This document shows, piece after piece, positions 37,207 through 48,545 of a DNA stretch of 64,000 bases. The stretch covers positions 331,611,106 to 331,675,105 of the forward strand of contig OY282558.1 of assembly GCA_958295665.1 (NCBI GenBank), read 5' to 3'. A model generated the notes under the pieces. It did no database searches. It was given only the letters and a program-made list of their open reading frames with translations, and had not been told where the DNA came from. A program made the position numbers and the translations under genes. The first letter of the stretch is position 1; every line of letters begins with the position of its first letter. This DNA comes from Tipula vernalis (lineage: Eukaryota; Arthropoda; Insecta; Diptera; Tipulidae).

Positions 37207-37375
37207 TTAATTTTCTTTTGAATTTGAATTTTCCTTTCAATTTGTTCAATTGGGAATTGTGGAACTTCATATGGGGCCGAAATTTCATTTGGTAAACTGC
37301 CATTTTCGTCACTCGTCATTGATGATGTTAGGCGTTCACCGGCGCCGGATGTATGCGCCGTAGGTGATTCATTTC
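37207..37375 (-). CDS. AMPdeam: AMP deaminase exon 2
   Basis: A 169-bp minus-strand exon with acceptor ATTGCAG before 37375 and donor GTAAGT after 37207. It begins with GA, which completes the codon left by exon 1 (G plus GA is Gly), and ends with AA, completed by the A of exon 3. It encodes NESPTAHTSGAGERLTSSMT and then EISAPYEVPQFPIEQIERKI plus QIQKKI. The PYEVPQFPIEQIE stretch is the sort of conserved N-terminal segment found in longer animal AMP deaminase isoforms, while the Ser/Thr/Gly-rich part is probably disordered. Phase agreement on both sides over introns of 18 and 29 kb strongly supports one transcript. Confidence 0.8.
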
Positions 37376-38330
37376 CTGCAATTATAAATAAGACAAAAAT
37401 TTCAAAATTATACTTAAACTCTTTTTTAAAAAGTAATTAATAAAAACAACCAAATAAATGTTCCTTAACATCTTTCCAGCTGATTAAATTTATATTATCA
37501 CTAAAATTTTCATTAGTATCACAATTAACACTATTGACATTTGAACTATAATTAATCAGAAGCAACTTTTTGTATGATTGTAATTTTTGCATGAATTCTT
37601 TTTTTGAAAGCGAGTCTTGCTTATTAAAATTCATTTTGTGGCTTATTACGATTACTATCAACAGCAATTTGATTAAGTTTTATTTAAACTGTTGCGCGCA
37701 CAAGATAAAATACAAAAAGAAACTTTACTTGAGACACATTACTTATTCGATTAAATTCGAATTAAACTGTTTTGATTATTTTGCAATAAACATCAACATA
37801 TTCATTTTGTAAAAACAAAAAAAAAAAAAAAAAAAAAATCTGTTGTTTTTGTTACACTGGTTTCAATGTCAAAGCATTCTGATCAAATAAAACGCATTCA
37901 ACAGTAGATAAACTTTGTCGCCGAAATTTAGCCAGAGGGATGTTAGGAAAAAAATGTACAACAATCAAGCTCTGTTTTCATGAATAGTGAAATAAAAAAT
38001 TGCTGCTGCAATATATTTAACAATTACGCTTATATCCCTCCATGAAAAGAATAAATAGAAGAATCTATATTTAAGAGCAACGGCAAATATTAATCTGTTT
38101 GGTGCAATTTTTTTGCTGTCGGCTCCTCCATTAATATATTCCCTTGATTCGTTTACACTTTGCATTTTGGTAACTGTAATAAATTTAATAATATTTCAAG
38201 CTAATCATTTTGTATTAACATAAAATTGTAAATGTTGTTTTGTGATTAATAAATTATGATTGAGAGTTAGTGTTAGTGTGCTTGTTAATCTTATATAACA
38301 ACAGTATTATTTAAATTATTGAATGAATTA
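37376..38330. other. Intronic DNA with unassigned minus-strand open frames
   Basis: Minus-strand open frames 37667-37437 (MNFNKQDSLSKKEFMQKLQS internally) and 38165-37965 have no recognisable domain and no donor in phase with exon 2. They could be untranslated or alternative leader sequence, but I see no support. A poly-A run lies at 37815-37838. Confidence 0.35.
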
Positions 38331-38580
38331 TGTTCAGACTACAGATTAGTAATCTCGATTAACTAGCAAATGTAGATTTTCTTATAGTGTGAACGATGGA
38401 GATTAAATTAAACGGGTTCAGTTATACAATCGATTAAGTCGATTACAGTGCTTAAAATATTGCGATGTTGGAGCGAAATAATTTTTTATTTGAGACGTTT
38501 GTCTGGCCACCAAAAAAGCTAATCCATATTAGAAGTAAACTAGATTAGTCAAACCTGGATTATTATTCCTAGTCTGAACA
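38331..38580. mobile_element. MITE-like inverted-repeat element, 250 bp
   Basis: The ends TGTTCAGACTACAGATTAGT and the inverted partner ending AGTCTGAACA are terminal inverted repeats of about 25 bp with mismatches. No convincing TSD is seen (left flank AATGAATTA, right flank AGCTTTGTA), so borders are provisional. The inside contains several copies of TCGATTAA-like strings. Confidence 0.55.
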
Positions 38581-39543
38581 AGCTTTGTAAGGCTTGTTTT
38601 TAAGCCATTCCCTCATCTAATTTTTTTTTTTAGCGACGCGTTTGCCAAAATTAAAATCCATAACAAGCATATTTTCTTGGTAAAAACACAAAAAGAGATC
38701 CAAAAGGAGAATTAGCTTTTTTTTTGAAATTATCCCGATTGTTGTTGTAATATCTTTTAATTTTTGTTTGGAATTACAAAGAAAATACGCTTAAAGCGCA
38801 GAAACTTAGTATATAAAGAAAGAAACCTACGAAGAAACTCTTTCCACTATTTTGAAATCATATTTTTACAAAAACCACATTTGAAAAAGAATCGCTTGGT
38901 TTTACATAAACTCTGAATAAATTGAACAAAACGAGTAAACATTTTCGTTTAACTGTGAATGTGGAGTGGATACGTGGTACGGATGCACGATATAAGAAAT
39001 TAATAAGATATGCTCATGCGCATGATGTCGTCATCCAGTGACAAAAACATAAACATTCACTAAATCAAAAAATAAACATAGCAGGCCATGTTTAAATAAA
39101 AATGCCGTACTAAAATGTATAAAGTTGTTACTGGATGACGAAATACGCAAAATAAACCCAATTTTGAAAAGCAATTGAGCATAACTTTATATTACTGTAT
39201 CGTAGCACGGACACCCAATGGTGTGTGTAAGTATACGTACATTGTGTTCTCTTCTTATTATAATTCGAAAAGGATCACTAATTCACCGTATTTCAATGAA
39301 ATCTATAATCGTGCACTCATCCATAAGAGAAAAATTTAAAAAAAAATTAAAGAAAGTGACAATAAGGGTGAGAAGAGATTTTGGCAACGCAACCTAAGCT
39401 TTTATAAATAGAAATGAGGAAAAAACCAAACTTTCCATAGTAAACACATAAAATATATGAATATCACTTTTTGAATGAAAACGTTACAAATTCTTAATTA
39501 TGATCTCTGAAATATTTTCATAAATATTTGAATTTCAACATAG

Positions 39544-40050
39544 TGTTACGTTTTTGCATTGTCAATTAAGGTTCGTATCACTGGATTGTGAATAATACAA
39601 AATCAATTTAATTTATCACCAACGAATTTATTTATTTCGCACAAGAATTATTACAACACAGTTTATTAATAAAAATTCACAAAATCACTTTATATAAATT
39701 ATTCTCAAATTTTACTGTACACTTAAATAAATTATAATTTTTATTTCCACAAAAACACTTTTTAATTAACTTTTCAATTCCTTTTTAATCTTTACTCTAT
39801 CGCTTACCAAATATTACTAATAATCTTACAAGTTTACTCTATCGCGTTCCAAATTCGAATAATCCAATTCGATCTTGTTCGCCTTTTTATATACACAAAC
39901 CAAGCTTCTCGAAAGTTCACGACTTTTTCAGTTAGAATAGCGTAGAAACATTACGTAACAATTTTTATCATGGAAAATTCCATTTAGTACAGTAAAACAT
40001 TGAGCTATTAGTTTTACTTATTCTATTACACACTAGGTGTCACCGTCACA
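39544..40050 (-). mobile_element. Solo LTR 1 (507 bp), 4-bp TSD ATAG
   Basis: Minus-strand LTR starting TGTGACGGTGACACCTAG and ending CGTAACA. It is flanked by ATAG at 39540-39543 and 40051-40054. A TATATAAAAAGGCGAAC box lies inside, as in LTR promoters. Confidence 0.92.
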
Positions 40051-40312
40051 ATAGTATGAACATCGGTTACGAAAATCGTTTTGTTTTTATTGTAATAATT
40101 AATTTAGTTAAACCAAAATGAAATAAAAGCATACTACAAATAGTGTGGTCACTAAGTCAATAGACATTACGTAGTGACGGCAGTACAAATTTGGTAAAAT
40201 CGATCCAAAAATTACCAAGTGGGAAATTTCAAGTTCGAAAATCGAAGAAAAAGCAAAAGAAATTCACAAAATACTAAAAATAAGAAAGTGTGATAATTTT
40301 GTGATTAAATAA

Positions 40313-40735
40313 TGTGACGGTGACACCTAGCGTGTGATAGAATAAGCTAAACTAACAGCTCAATATTTTTCTGTACTAAATGGAATTTTCCATGATAAAA
40401 CAGTTCTAAATGTTTCTACACTATTCTAACTGGAAAAGTCATGAACTTTCGAGAAGTTTGGTTTGTGTATATAAGAAGGCGAAGAAAATCGAATTGGATT
40501 ATTCGAATTTGGAACCCGATAGAGTAAAGATTAAAAAGGAATTAAAAAGTGATTTAAAAAGTGTTTTTGTGCGAAATAAAAATTATAAGTGTACAGTAAA
40601 ATTTGAGAATAATTTATATAAAGTGATTTTATAATTCTTGTGTTAAATAAATAAATTCGTTGGTGATAAATTAAATTGATTTTGTATTTTTCACAATTCA
40701 GTGATAGGAACCTTAATTGAGTCAAAAACGTAACA
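40313..40735 (+). mobile_element. Solo LTR 2 (423 bp), 4-bp TSD ATAA
   Basis: Same family in plus orientation, starting TGTGACGGTGACACCTAG and ending AACGTAACA, flanked by ATAA at 40309-40312 and 40736-40739. It contains a TATATAAGAAGGCG promoter-like box and AAATAAATAAA near the 3' end. The open frame at 40410-40634 is inside the LTR and is not a gene. Confidence 0.92.
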
Positions 40736-40742
40736 ATAATTT

Positions 40743-41163
40743 GTGTAATAGAATAAGTTAAATTAATAGCTCAAAGTTTTCCTGTACTAAAATGGATTTT
40801 TCCATGATAAAACTGTTCTAAATGTTTCTACACTATTCTTACACGAAAAGTCATGAACTTTCTAGAAGTTTGGTTTGTGAATATAAAAAGGCGAACGAGA
40901 TCGAATTAGAATTCATTAGTTTTTAGTAAGCGAAATGAATTACAAGTGATTTAAAAAGTGAATTAGTGAAATATAAAAAGTAAAAGTGATTACTAAAATT
41001 TGTGCGAAAATAATAAAAAATGTTCTTGTGAATTACTGTAAATAAATTCTGTTGAATTAATTTTTGGTGTTAAATAAATAAATTCGTTTAAGTTAGCTGA
41101 AGTGTTTTGTTTTATTCACAATCCAGTGATACGGACCTTGATTGACAAGGCAAAAATGTAACA
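40743..41163 (+). mobile_element. Solo LTR 3, missing its first about 18 bp
   Basis: Same family, beginning at the GTGTAATAGAATAAG position of the LTR and ending AATGTAACA at 41163, followed by GTAT. It abuts LTR 2; the missing 5' end and left TSD suggest a deletion at the junction. Confidence 0.85.
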
Positions 41164-41552
41164 GTATTTTTCTGTAAACAACTTAGACGTACCCTAGTAA
41201 AACTAAACATAAATTTAGCAAGTACTATTTTATTTCGTCAGATCCCACCTTGATGTTTTATTTAAATTTAAATATTTCTGCAATTAATGCTTATTTAATA
41301 CCGACATAGCTTACTTGTGTGTTGTTGTTAAAGATATGTACAAAACATTTAAAACGTTTTATAATATTTATAACGCACAAAAATAAATAATTGTAAAAAT
41401 GTTTAATTTTTAATTAAATTTTTTATATTATTTTTATTATAAAATTTATTTAATTATTTTTCACCATTTTTAATTTTATTTTTTTAACACCGCGCGATGT
41501 TGGTGACATGTCACCTTGTTAAAAAAGAGCAGACTGTCGTGTTGTATCGTAT

Positions 41553-42051
41553 TGTGACGGTGACACCTAGTGTGTAATAGAAGAAGTTAAATGAATAGCT
41601 CAATGTTTAACTGTACTAAAATGGAATTTTCCATGATAAAAATTGTTACGTAATGTTTCTACGCTATTCTAACTAGAAAAATCATGAGCTTTCGAGAAGT
41701 TTGGTTTGTGTATAAAAAGGCAAACAAGATCGAATTGGATTATTAGTATTTGGAACGCGATAGTGTAAACTTGTAAGATTATTATTAGTATTTGGAAAGC
41801 GATAGAGTAAAGATTAAAAAGGAATTAAAAAGTGATTTAAAAAGTGTTGTAGTGCGAAATAACAATTATAAGTGTACAGTAAAATTTGAGAATAATTTAT
41901 ATAAAGTGAATTTGTGAATTATAATTAATAAATTGTGTTGTAATAATTTTTGTGGGAAATAAATAAATTTGTTGGTGATAAATTGAATTGAGTTTGTTTT
42001 ATTCTCAATCCAGTGATACGAACCTTAATTGACAAGGCAAAAAACGTAACA
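41553..42051 (+). mobile_element. Solo LTR 4 (499 bp), 4-bp TSD GTAT
   Basis: Same family, TGTGACGG...CGTAACA, flanked by GTAT at 41549-41552 and 42052-42055. An internal duplication of the string TAGTATTTGGAACGCGATAG (about 41745-41800) makes it resemble LTR 1 more than LTR 2. Confidence 0.92.
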
Positions 42052-42800
42052 GTATTGTCTCTTCATGTGGAAGAGACAGTAGTTCAATGGTTGAATGAAT
42101 ATGTTCCTAAAATGAAATGTCAACGTTGAGCGTCGTGAAACGTTTCATTCTTGGTTTGGTGAAGTCAGACGCCAATGTATTTGGATGATGCATTTTGGCG
42201 GAGCACGCATGAGCCGCTACACATTTTTGCTTTTTCATTGAAAAACTTGAAGCCAAAAAACATCATTTTTACTATGGATTCCTATGGTGAACAATGGAAA
42301 GTTATACCTATAAAAAAGCTTTTAAACAATTATGGTGTATGATTATGGTCTATACTCTAAAAGGTTCTGATTTTGGTCGTAAAATGAAACTTGAGATATG
42401 AATTTAAAACATTGATGTTTTACATCTAGTACGTACATGAAATCAAAAGTCTCAAGCATCATTTCACGGCTAAAATCGATGCTCTGAACCAGGATTTGGT
42501 TCGAAAAACAATAGGTGAGAGTTACTATTTGTATGTGCGTACAAGACATACAACAATAAATGTTATTGTTGTTTGGTTTAATTTTAATACTATTGTAAAT
42601 CTAGGGTCTGCTCGAATACTGTAGTTATTTTTTTATCGTAGTAGTTTTTGACATTTTTTGTGGAAAATTGCTTTGTTCTCCCGTTTTGCTGCATAAATAC
42701 TATTTTTGACATTAACTGTATAAATTTGATTTGAATTTGTAACAGCTTTCATTTATTGTTTTTTAAATTTAATTTTTTTTATTTTATTACGTTAATAAAA

Positions 42801-43690
42801 ATGGATGAAAATGATCAACAACTCATCATTTTTAAATTATAGCGGTTAAATTATACTTTTCGATCATACAACCACATTATCGCACAAATATTACCATACG
42901 ATGAAATTGAAACTAGGATACATTTAAGCATTTCTTCAACCAGTTTTCGAGAAATAGCCACCTTTTTACCATGTACTCGTAAGACCCATGGATGGATACC
43001 AGAAATTGAGCTAATGGCATTTTTGTTCTGGCTAGCCAGTGGCACCATAAAATGGTCGACGCCTTGATTTTATAGTGGATTACATTATGCCCCAAGAATT
43101 AAATTTCCAAAAACTAATCAACTCAACAATGTTGGATTGCAGTTCAGTAGAAGAACCGGAACTTCGGTGTTTAAGAATGTGGTCGGTGGAATCGATGCGA
43201 CCCATATTAGTATTTTACGTTCCATTCATTTGCATGACCAATACATAAATAGGAAATTAGATTATTCTTGCGATCCTGGGTATGTTTATGATACTCGGAT
43301 GCTTTAAAACAGCCCAATTTTTACTAAAACATTATATCCGCCTTCTCCTTTTATTATTCTGGGTGATAGTAGGTACCCCTGTAGATTACAACCAATTAGG
43401 ATAATAACTCCGTTTAAAAGGAACGTGCTTGTTGAACGTGCTTTCGGCCAATTGACGGTGAGATGGCGAAATATTTTAAAGAAATCACTGGAATTAAAGA
43501 TCGTAAATTGTGTAAAAAGTATGGCCGCTTGCTGTACATTCCATAATATCTGCATAAAAACAAAATTCAGCATGCCTCACGAACTTACTTTAGTTAAAGA
43601 TGACATTGAAAGTTCAGGGGCTCAAGTTGGTGAAAATTAAGGTGGCAACGATCAAATTACTGCTCTTCAATTTAGAAATGAAATGGTGGA
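42801..43690 (+). pseudogene. PIF/Harbinger transposase pseudogene
   Basis: Starting at the ATG at 42801 (MDENDQQLIIFK), broken frames give SSTSFREIATFLP and PEIELMAFLFWLASGT (helix-turn-helix region), GGIDATHISI (first catalytic Asp, near 43192), YINRKLDYSC, GDSRYPCRL (second catalytic Asp region, near 43365), and VERAFGQLTVRWRN with a conserved Glu (about 43430-43470), ending with CCTFHNICI. This is the DDE_Tnp_4 order of Harbinger transposases, which cut and paste with a 3-bp TWA duplication. Several stops and frameshifts plus a gap between the INRK and DPGYVYD motifs show it is inactive. The MITE at 52024-52626 belongs to the same superfamily by its TTA duplication; whether this transposase mobilised it is unknown. 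Confidence 0.85.
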
Positions 43691-44880
43691 TCAACTAATT
43701 TAGTTGCATATCGAAAATTTATAAATTATGTGGGGGCGAGTAGCAGGGACAGCAGAGACGCAACGATTTCAACAACAAAGTCAAGCAACACTAGCTACAG
43801 TTAGTACCAATTTGGGTAACCGCATGGGAACATAATGATGGAACGAAATCTCGCCCCTCACAACCGCCGATGGATAAAATGGTGGAGGGAATAATAATAG
43901 TTGTTTTCAGCCTTTCAGGAAAAAGAACTTGCGGCACCAGGAAATTGTGTTGTCATTGTGCTGTCATAAAAAAAAACACTAACTTATCGATCGCTTTGGT
44001 GTCTGTAACCGGGTCGAGTCCTGTCCCTACTAATAATCCTATCCCATCCCTCGATGTTGTTATATGTAAAAAGGGTGTACGATGGCTGCCTGGCCAGGGG
44101 CGGATATCACTTATGTGGTTATTTATCGCTGTGGCGCCTTTCTTTACGGGGTTTTTGGCTTCATGAAGAATGGTGTCGTGTTGTAACATGGGTATAGTGG
44201 TGTGGTATTCGCATTTATAATACGGGAGACTTGCGTAATGCTTGATCATACATTTGAAATCAATCAATATCGAAAATTTATAAATTATAATTAATATGTG
44301 TGATTATGGCAGGAAATGGCTGAATTATAATTTAAATAAAATAAACATATATTTTTCAAAAATTTGATTTATTTTAACCATTTAATTTACATATTTTCAT
44401 AAAGTTTCATTAATGTATTTCAGCTTTTTTATCACAAACGAAAAGATTTGAAAAACCGGGAAAACCAGAATAGTACCACTGGTGTATAAATCGAACAAGA
44501 ATTCAAATAATGATTATTCTAGCAACTCAAGTAATGATTATTCTAACAATCAGATTCGAGACGTTAAGATCACCATGGAAACCTCACTATTCAAATAAAG
44601 GAACAGAAAGGCTGTTTATAAGGTTGTTGAACTACTTTGTTTTATGTTCCAACTTGTGTACAATATATTTGTTCAATATGTCGTTAATTGATACACGTTT
44701 TATAGGGTTAAGAGTAATCATATAAACAGAACAAGAGCGATAACTGCAAACGACTGACAACCAAATTAAATATCGTAACTAACAACATAACCTTAAAAAA
44801 CGTCTCTATTAATTTGTTTCAAACGGTATTATGTTTAATGAATTTAAAAAAATATATTTAAATTAAATTTGACGTTGGAA
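43691..44880. other. Unassigned DNA between transposon remnants
   Basis: Open frames 43870-44166 (+) and 44267-43953 (-) overlap on opposite strands and have no recognised domain. The stretch 43990-44170 is GC-richer than its surroundings and contains GTAACCGGGTCGAGTCCTGT, which could be a tRNA-like or SINE-like relic but shows no complete box pair. Confidence 0.3.
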
Positions 44881-44890
44881 TTTATGTTGT

Positions 44891-45307
44891 TTGTTGTCGA
44901 GGAAGCTAAAAAAAACTGACAGCCAAAAACTTTTAACTACCAATATAAAGACCCAAAAATCAGTTGGTAACATTGAAACGCTGGCAATGACCATTCCAAA
45001 TAAGATAATTATGTATGATAATATATTGCTAAAAGTTGATTACTATGTTCCTAATCCAATGCTCTTCTACAAATGTCTAAATTACGGACATACAACTAAT
45101 AGGTGTAAGGCGAGTGAATCGGTGAGGTGTAATTTTTGTGCCAATATAAATGAAAGTGATCATACGTATGATATAGGAAAGATCAGATGTAAGTTTTGTG
45201 GAGTGGGGCACAAAACCAATCATTTTAAGTGTCAGGAAAGGATGAAAATTAATACTATTTGGTTTAAAACAAGACATACCCACTATGAGGGACTTTTTAC
45301 ACATTGA
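44891..45307 (+). pseudogene. LINE gag-like ORF1 C-terminus with zinc knuckles
   Basis: The frame contains FYKCLNYGHTTNRC, then CNFCANINESDH and CKFCGVGHKTNHFKC, arranged as the CCHC/CCCH knuckle series of ORF1 proteins in the I and Jockey groups. The first knuckle has Phe where the first Cys is expected. ORF1 proteins bind element RNA. The N-terminal part is missing; the frame ends at a stop at 45305-45307, and disrupted sequence continues to about 45540. Confidence 0.75.
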
Positions 45308-45943
45308 TGATAGTAAAAAGGATATAGATAGAAAGAACGAAGCAGCTAGAAAACGATTGGATAAACGTATAACAGTTTTATCTGAATTAGTTAACGAATT
45401 AAAGAATCAAGTAAAACTAAGATGATTTACTTAAAGAGTTCGACTCAAAATTAAGTAGCAAAATAATAAAATCAGACAATGCGGCAGACATTGACCTCAT
45501 AAGGACTAAGATTGGGGATTGTTTGTCAAAAGTTGTAAACTAAGTTATCAATTGCTTTAAACTCTTAAACAAAAGCCTTCTAGAAAGATACATCACAGTT
45601 AATAATATACAAATAATCATACTCACAGAAACATGGACCAAAAATTCGGAAACATTAACATTTAATAATTACAATTTGATAACCAAAGATAGGCTCTAGA
45701 CGGATGCAGCGAAGTGGGCTTTTTAATAAAAAAAAATATTTCATGAAGAATTGTAAATCTATTCAACAATTATAATAGATTAGAAACAATGAAAATCAAC
45801 GTAAAATAATAGAAATTATAAACTGTATAAACACGTCGGAACGTGGATACACCAATTTCTGACTAACAGGTCAATCACATTTAATAATTCAAACTTATCA
45901 AGTAAACAGCCGAATCCGTAGAAATGACATCAAACTCAAAACA

Positions 45944-47004
45944 TTGAAAAAAATCGGAAGGGATATCAAAAGGCAGTGTTCGCTGGAAAAATTCAACAGA
46001 TATTTTATTAATTTCAATTTCCTAAAGCACATTAAAGCATCTCATCAAAGGTCCACCAATCCATCAAACATTACCATTACCCCCGTACATAGAAGGTGTT
46101 ATCAGAAATCACGAAACAACACAATCGAACTTCGAAAAGCCTCATTGAAAGTGTTAGAAAAATACAACGACTTCGACATCATATTCACTGATGGATCATT
46201 AAAAAATAACAACGCAGGAGTGGGTATTTTTTATAAAGACCGTAATCTAAATCTTTCAATAAAACTCAAAAATATTTCGGACATCAAAACAATAGAAGTC
46301 ATTGCTATCAAAATCGCCACCACATTAGGTAAAATAAGTAAGAAAAAAAAGTATTGATCCTCACTGATTCTCAAAGAGCTAGTAATATCATTAATCTCAG
46401 CACTAAAAAAAAAGTAGACAAGCATTTTGAAAATCAAATTTTGGACATGCGGGGTTAATAATCCCAGCAAACACATCATGATACAGTGGATTCCGGGACA
46501 TATAGGGATCCAAGGAAACACTACAGTGGATTACTTAGCTAAGTTGGCACACATAAGACCCTCTCACACATTGGACAACGACCCGGATATCAGTCAGCGA
46601 CACGTTAAAAGTAATTAAAAAGAAAATTCAGGAAGAATGGTTAGATTTCTACGAACGTGGGACTACTACAAAAATTTATGTCCGGGCTTACAGACAAGTT
46701 TATGGTCATATGGACAGGTTATACCTTCAAATTTAATGACAGAGAAATTAGAACTTTGAACAGATTTAGGTCAGGTTACGCGTTCAACAATAAATATAAA
46801 TATCAATTTGGTTTTGACGATTCAGCCAACTGTTCTGTGTGCAACGTTATAGAAGATAATGACCACATTGTCGACGAATGTAGTAAATATAATTCTACCA
46901 GAGGTAATTATCCAATTTTCTCTCAATTCAAACTAAAAGACATATTAGCCAGACAAAGAACCGAAGAGTACAAACATTTATTGAAATTTTTGAGAGAAAC
47001 ATGA
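45944..47004 (+). pseudogene. LINE RNase H domain and ORF2 C-terminus
   Basis: RNase H motifs are visible as IIFTDGSLKNNNAGVGIFY (46165-46221), TIEVIAIKIATT with the conserved Glu (about 46290), LILTDSQRASNI after a frame change near 46355, and IQWIPGHIGIQGNTTVDYLA (46481-46540). After further frame breaks the C-terminus reads LNRFRSGYAFNNKYKYQF, then CSVCNVIEDNDHIVDEC, the terminal zinc motif. An RNase H behind the RT is typical of the I group of non-LTR retrotransposons. At least three frame breaks (about 46357, 46450 and 46617-46700) disable it. Confidence 0.82.
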
Positions 47005-47180
47005 GGCTTACATCTTTTTTTTTCTTCATGCTTCATGCGATCTATTGAATTTCCAATTTTGTGTAGTTTTTTTTTCCTTTTACAATTATATAACATAACA
47101 CTAAACACAAGAAGAAACAGTGAGAATCATTTTTGATGTTCAAACTAGCCATTAACACCATTTATTACATAAACTAGTCA

Positions 47181-48545
47181 CAGTGGCGTAACTAGGTACC
47201 TGCAGCACCCGCAGCCGCAGGGGAGCCCACGGCTATTGGGCTCCACGAGACTAGATAGATTAGATAGATGGTAGCACAGATTAAGCTTAAAGTAGACCAC
47301 CCTTTTCAAATTTGCAGAACAGAATATTTCTAGAAATTTTTTAAGAGAAGGCGGTGGTCTGTAGTTTTTACAGAGAGAAGAAATCGTTCCTGTTGCTATT
47401 AACATCAGCAATTTCTTCTTGGTTCCTGATACAAACAAAAATGAGCTGAGGTTTTGACAGATATTTAAAAAAAAATTGGTTTAGGTTTTGACAGATATTT
47501 AAATTTGCTAAATTCGTTTGAAATTAAAGCTTTCAACATAAAATGATTACGATTTTAGTGATTGCTGGATTGATTTATTTGTAACACGCATTTTGCACTG
47601 CAAATTTACCTGTTTTTTGCACATCGAATTCAACCTTTTACACACCAAGTTTTGATTAGAGTTAAGATACAAGTTTTGCAAAATATTGAATTTTGTGACA
47701 ACTGATTAAATTTCTTTTGCAAAAGTTAAATTTTATTTGAATAAGGATGATCTGATTTGTAAAAAGGAGCTAATACTAATCTGAAAAACAAGAAATTGTT
47801 TAAACCTTCTTCCTAGAAAAATTCCTAACCGCGACGGAAAACAATTTCTTGTTTCCCTCGTTAGTAGCGCCTTTGTGTTTAAAAAGATGATTCAACGGAT
47901 ACTTGAACCAAACCAGTCAGTCTCTATAATGAATTCGTTCAATTTATAGTTTTACATTTACCGAATCTTTTTTATTACCGGTAAACGTTTAATAAAAGCT
48001 AAATTTAGTGGTAAACCCGGTAAAAACAGTTTATTTTAAAAAACTATTTCAAATATAAGAAAATTTCAAATTACAAATTAATTTTACAATTAGTGACGGT
48101 GTTTTTTTTTACGCTTCTTTTTGCGAGTTCCCCTGTTTTACTATATATCCCTTTGTTTGGGATTTTATGATTTAATCACTTTTTAAAATTTCTCGAGATC
48201 ATTGCAGTGTAGTTTGGAAATGGGGTGCATGATGTTCGAGACCTTATTGGAACTTCACAAATAATTCGATATTTAAACGAATTTTCAAAATTTTTGTGAA
48301 ATTTAATTTTTTTAAATATTATTGAAATATACCGAGATCAATCGAGATTCACAAAATATAGAGATTATTCGATTTTTTCTGAAAGAGAGATTTTCGAGAA
48401 TTTTAAAAATTTTCAAATTTATTCGAATTTTGTTGGGTATTGTTCTGCTCTTAGCTTTGGTTTGTGGGAATTTGCAGAGTTACACATGTAAATCTGATTC
48501 GTGATAGTAGATTTTTCGAGATTAAGCCAAGAATGTCCAGGTTTT
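47181..48545 (+). mobile_element. Partial hAT-type element, 5' end only
   Basis: Begins with CAGTGGCGTAACTAGG, the same terminal sequence as the element at 56747-63650, and aligns with that element up to AAGAATGTCCAGG (48545 against 61476). It lacks the right end. Because it is not interrupted by the Ty3/gypsy insertion, it shows what the empty site of that insertion looked like. Confidence 0.82.

Larger units (their letters stand above)
39385..42370 (+). mobile_element. Second copy of the 3.38-kb transposon interior, interrupted by four solo LTRs
   Basis: Host-element segments 39385-39543, 40051-40312, 41164-41371 and 42225-42370 align in order with 3395-4245 of the first copy (for example ACCAAACTTT...CATAGTAAA and TTGAAAAACTTGAAGC). 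No terminal repeats or transposase remain. Another insertion (41372-42224) of unknown type separates the last two segments and itself hosts one of the solo LTRs. Confidence 0.8.
44890..47005 (+). mobile_element. I/LOA-type LINE remnant, internally deleted
   Basis: In order: gag-like zinc knuckles (45070-45240), a scrap of endonuclease (LTETWT near 45628), then RNase H (46140-46560) and the ORF2 C-terminus (46657-47004). The whole reverse transcriptase is missing, consistent with one large internal deletion. No TSD was found; the right end is masked by the hAT fragment starting at 47181. Confidence 0.8.

Noticed and set aside
37437..37667. Possible extra AMPdeam leader exon upstream of exon 2
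   Set aside because: No splice donor in the needed phase and no recognised protein similarity.
43990..44010. GTAACCGGGTCGAGTCCTGT as a tRNA box B
   Set aside because: No matching box A at the right distance and no cloverleaf could be drawn.
43953..44267. 104-codon minus-strand open frame opposite a 98-codon plus-strand one
   Set aside because: No domain, splice or homology support; the region is GC-richer, which lengthens chance frames.
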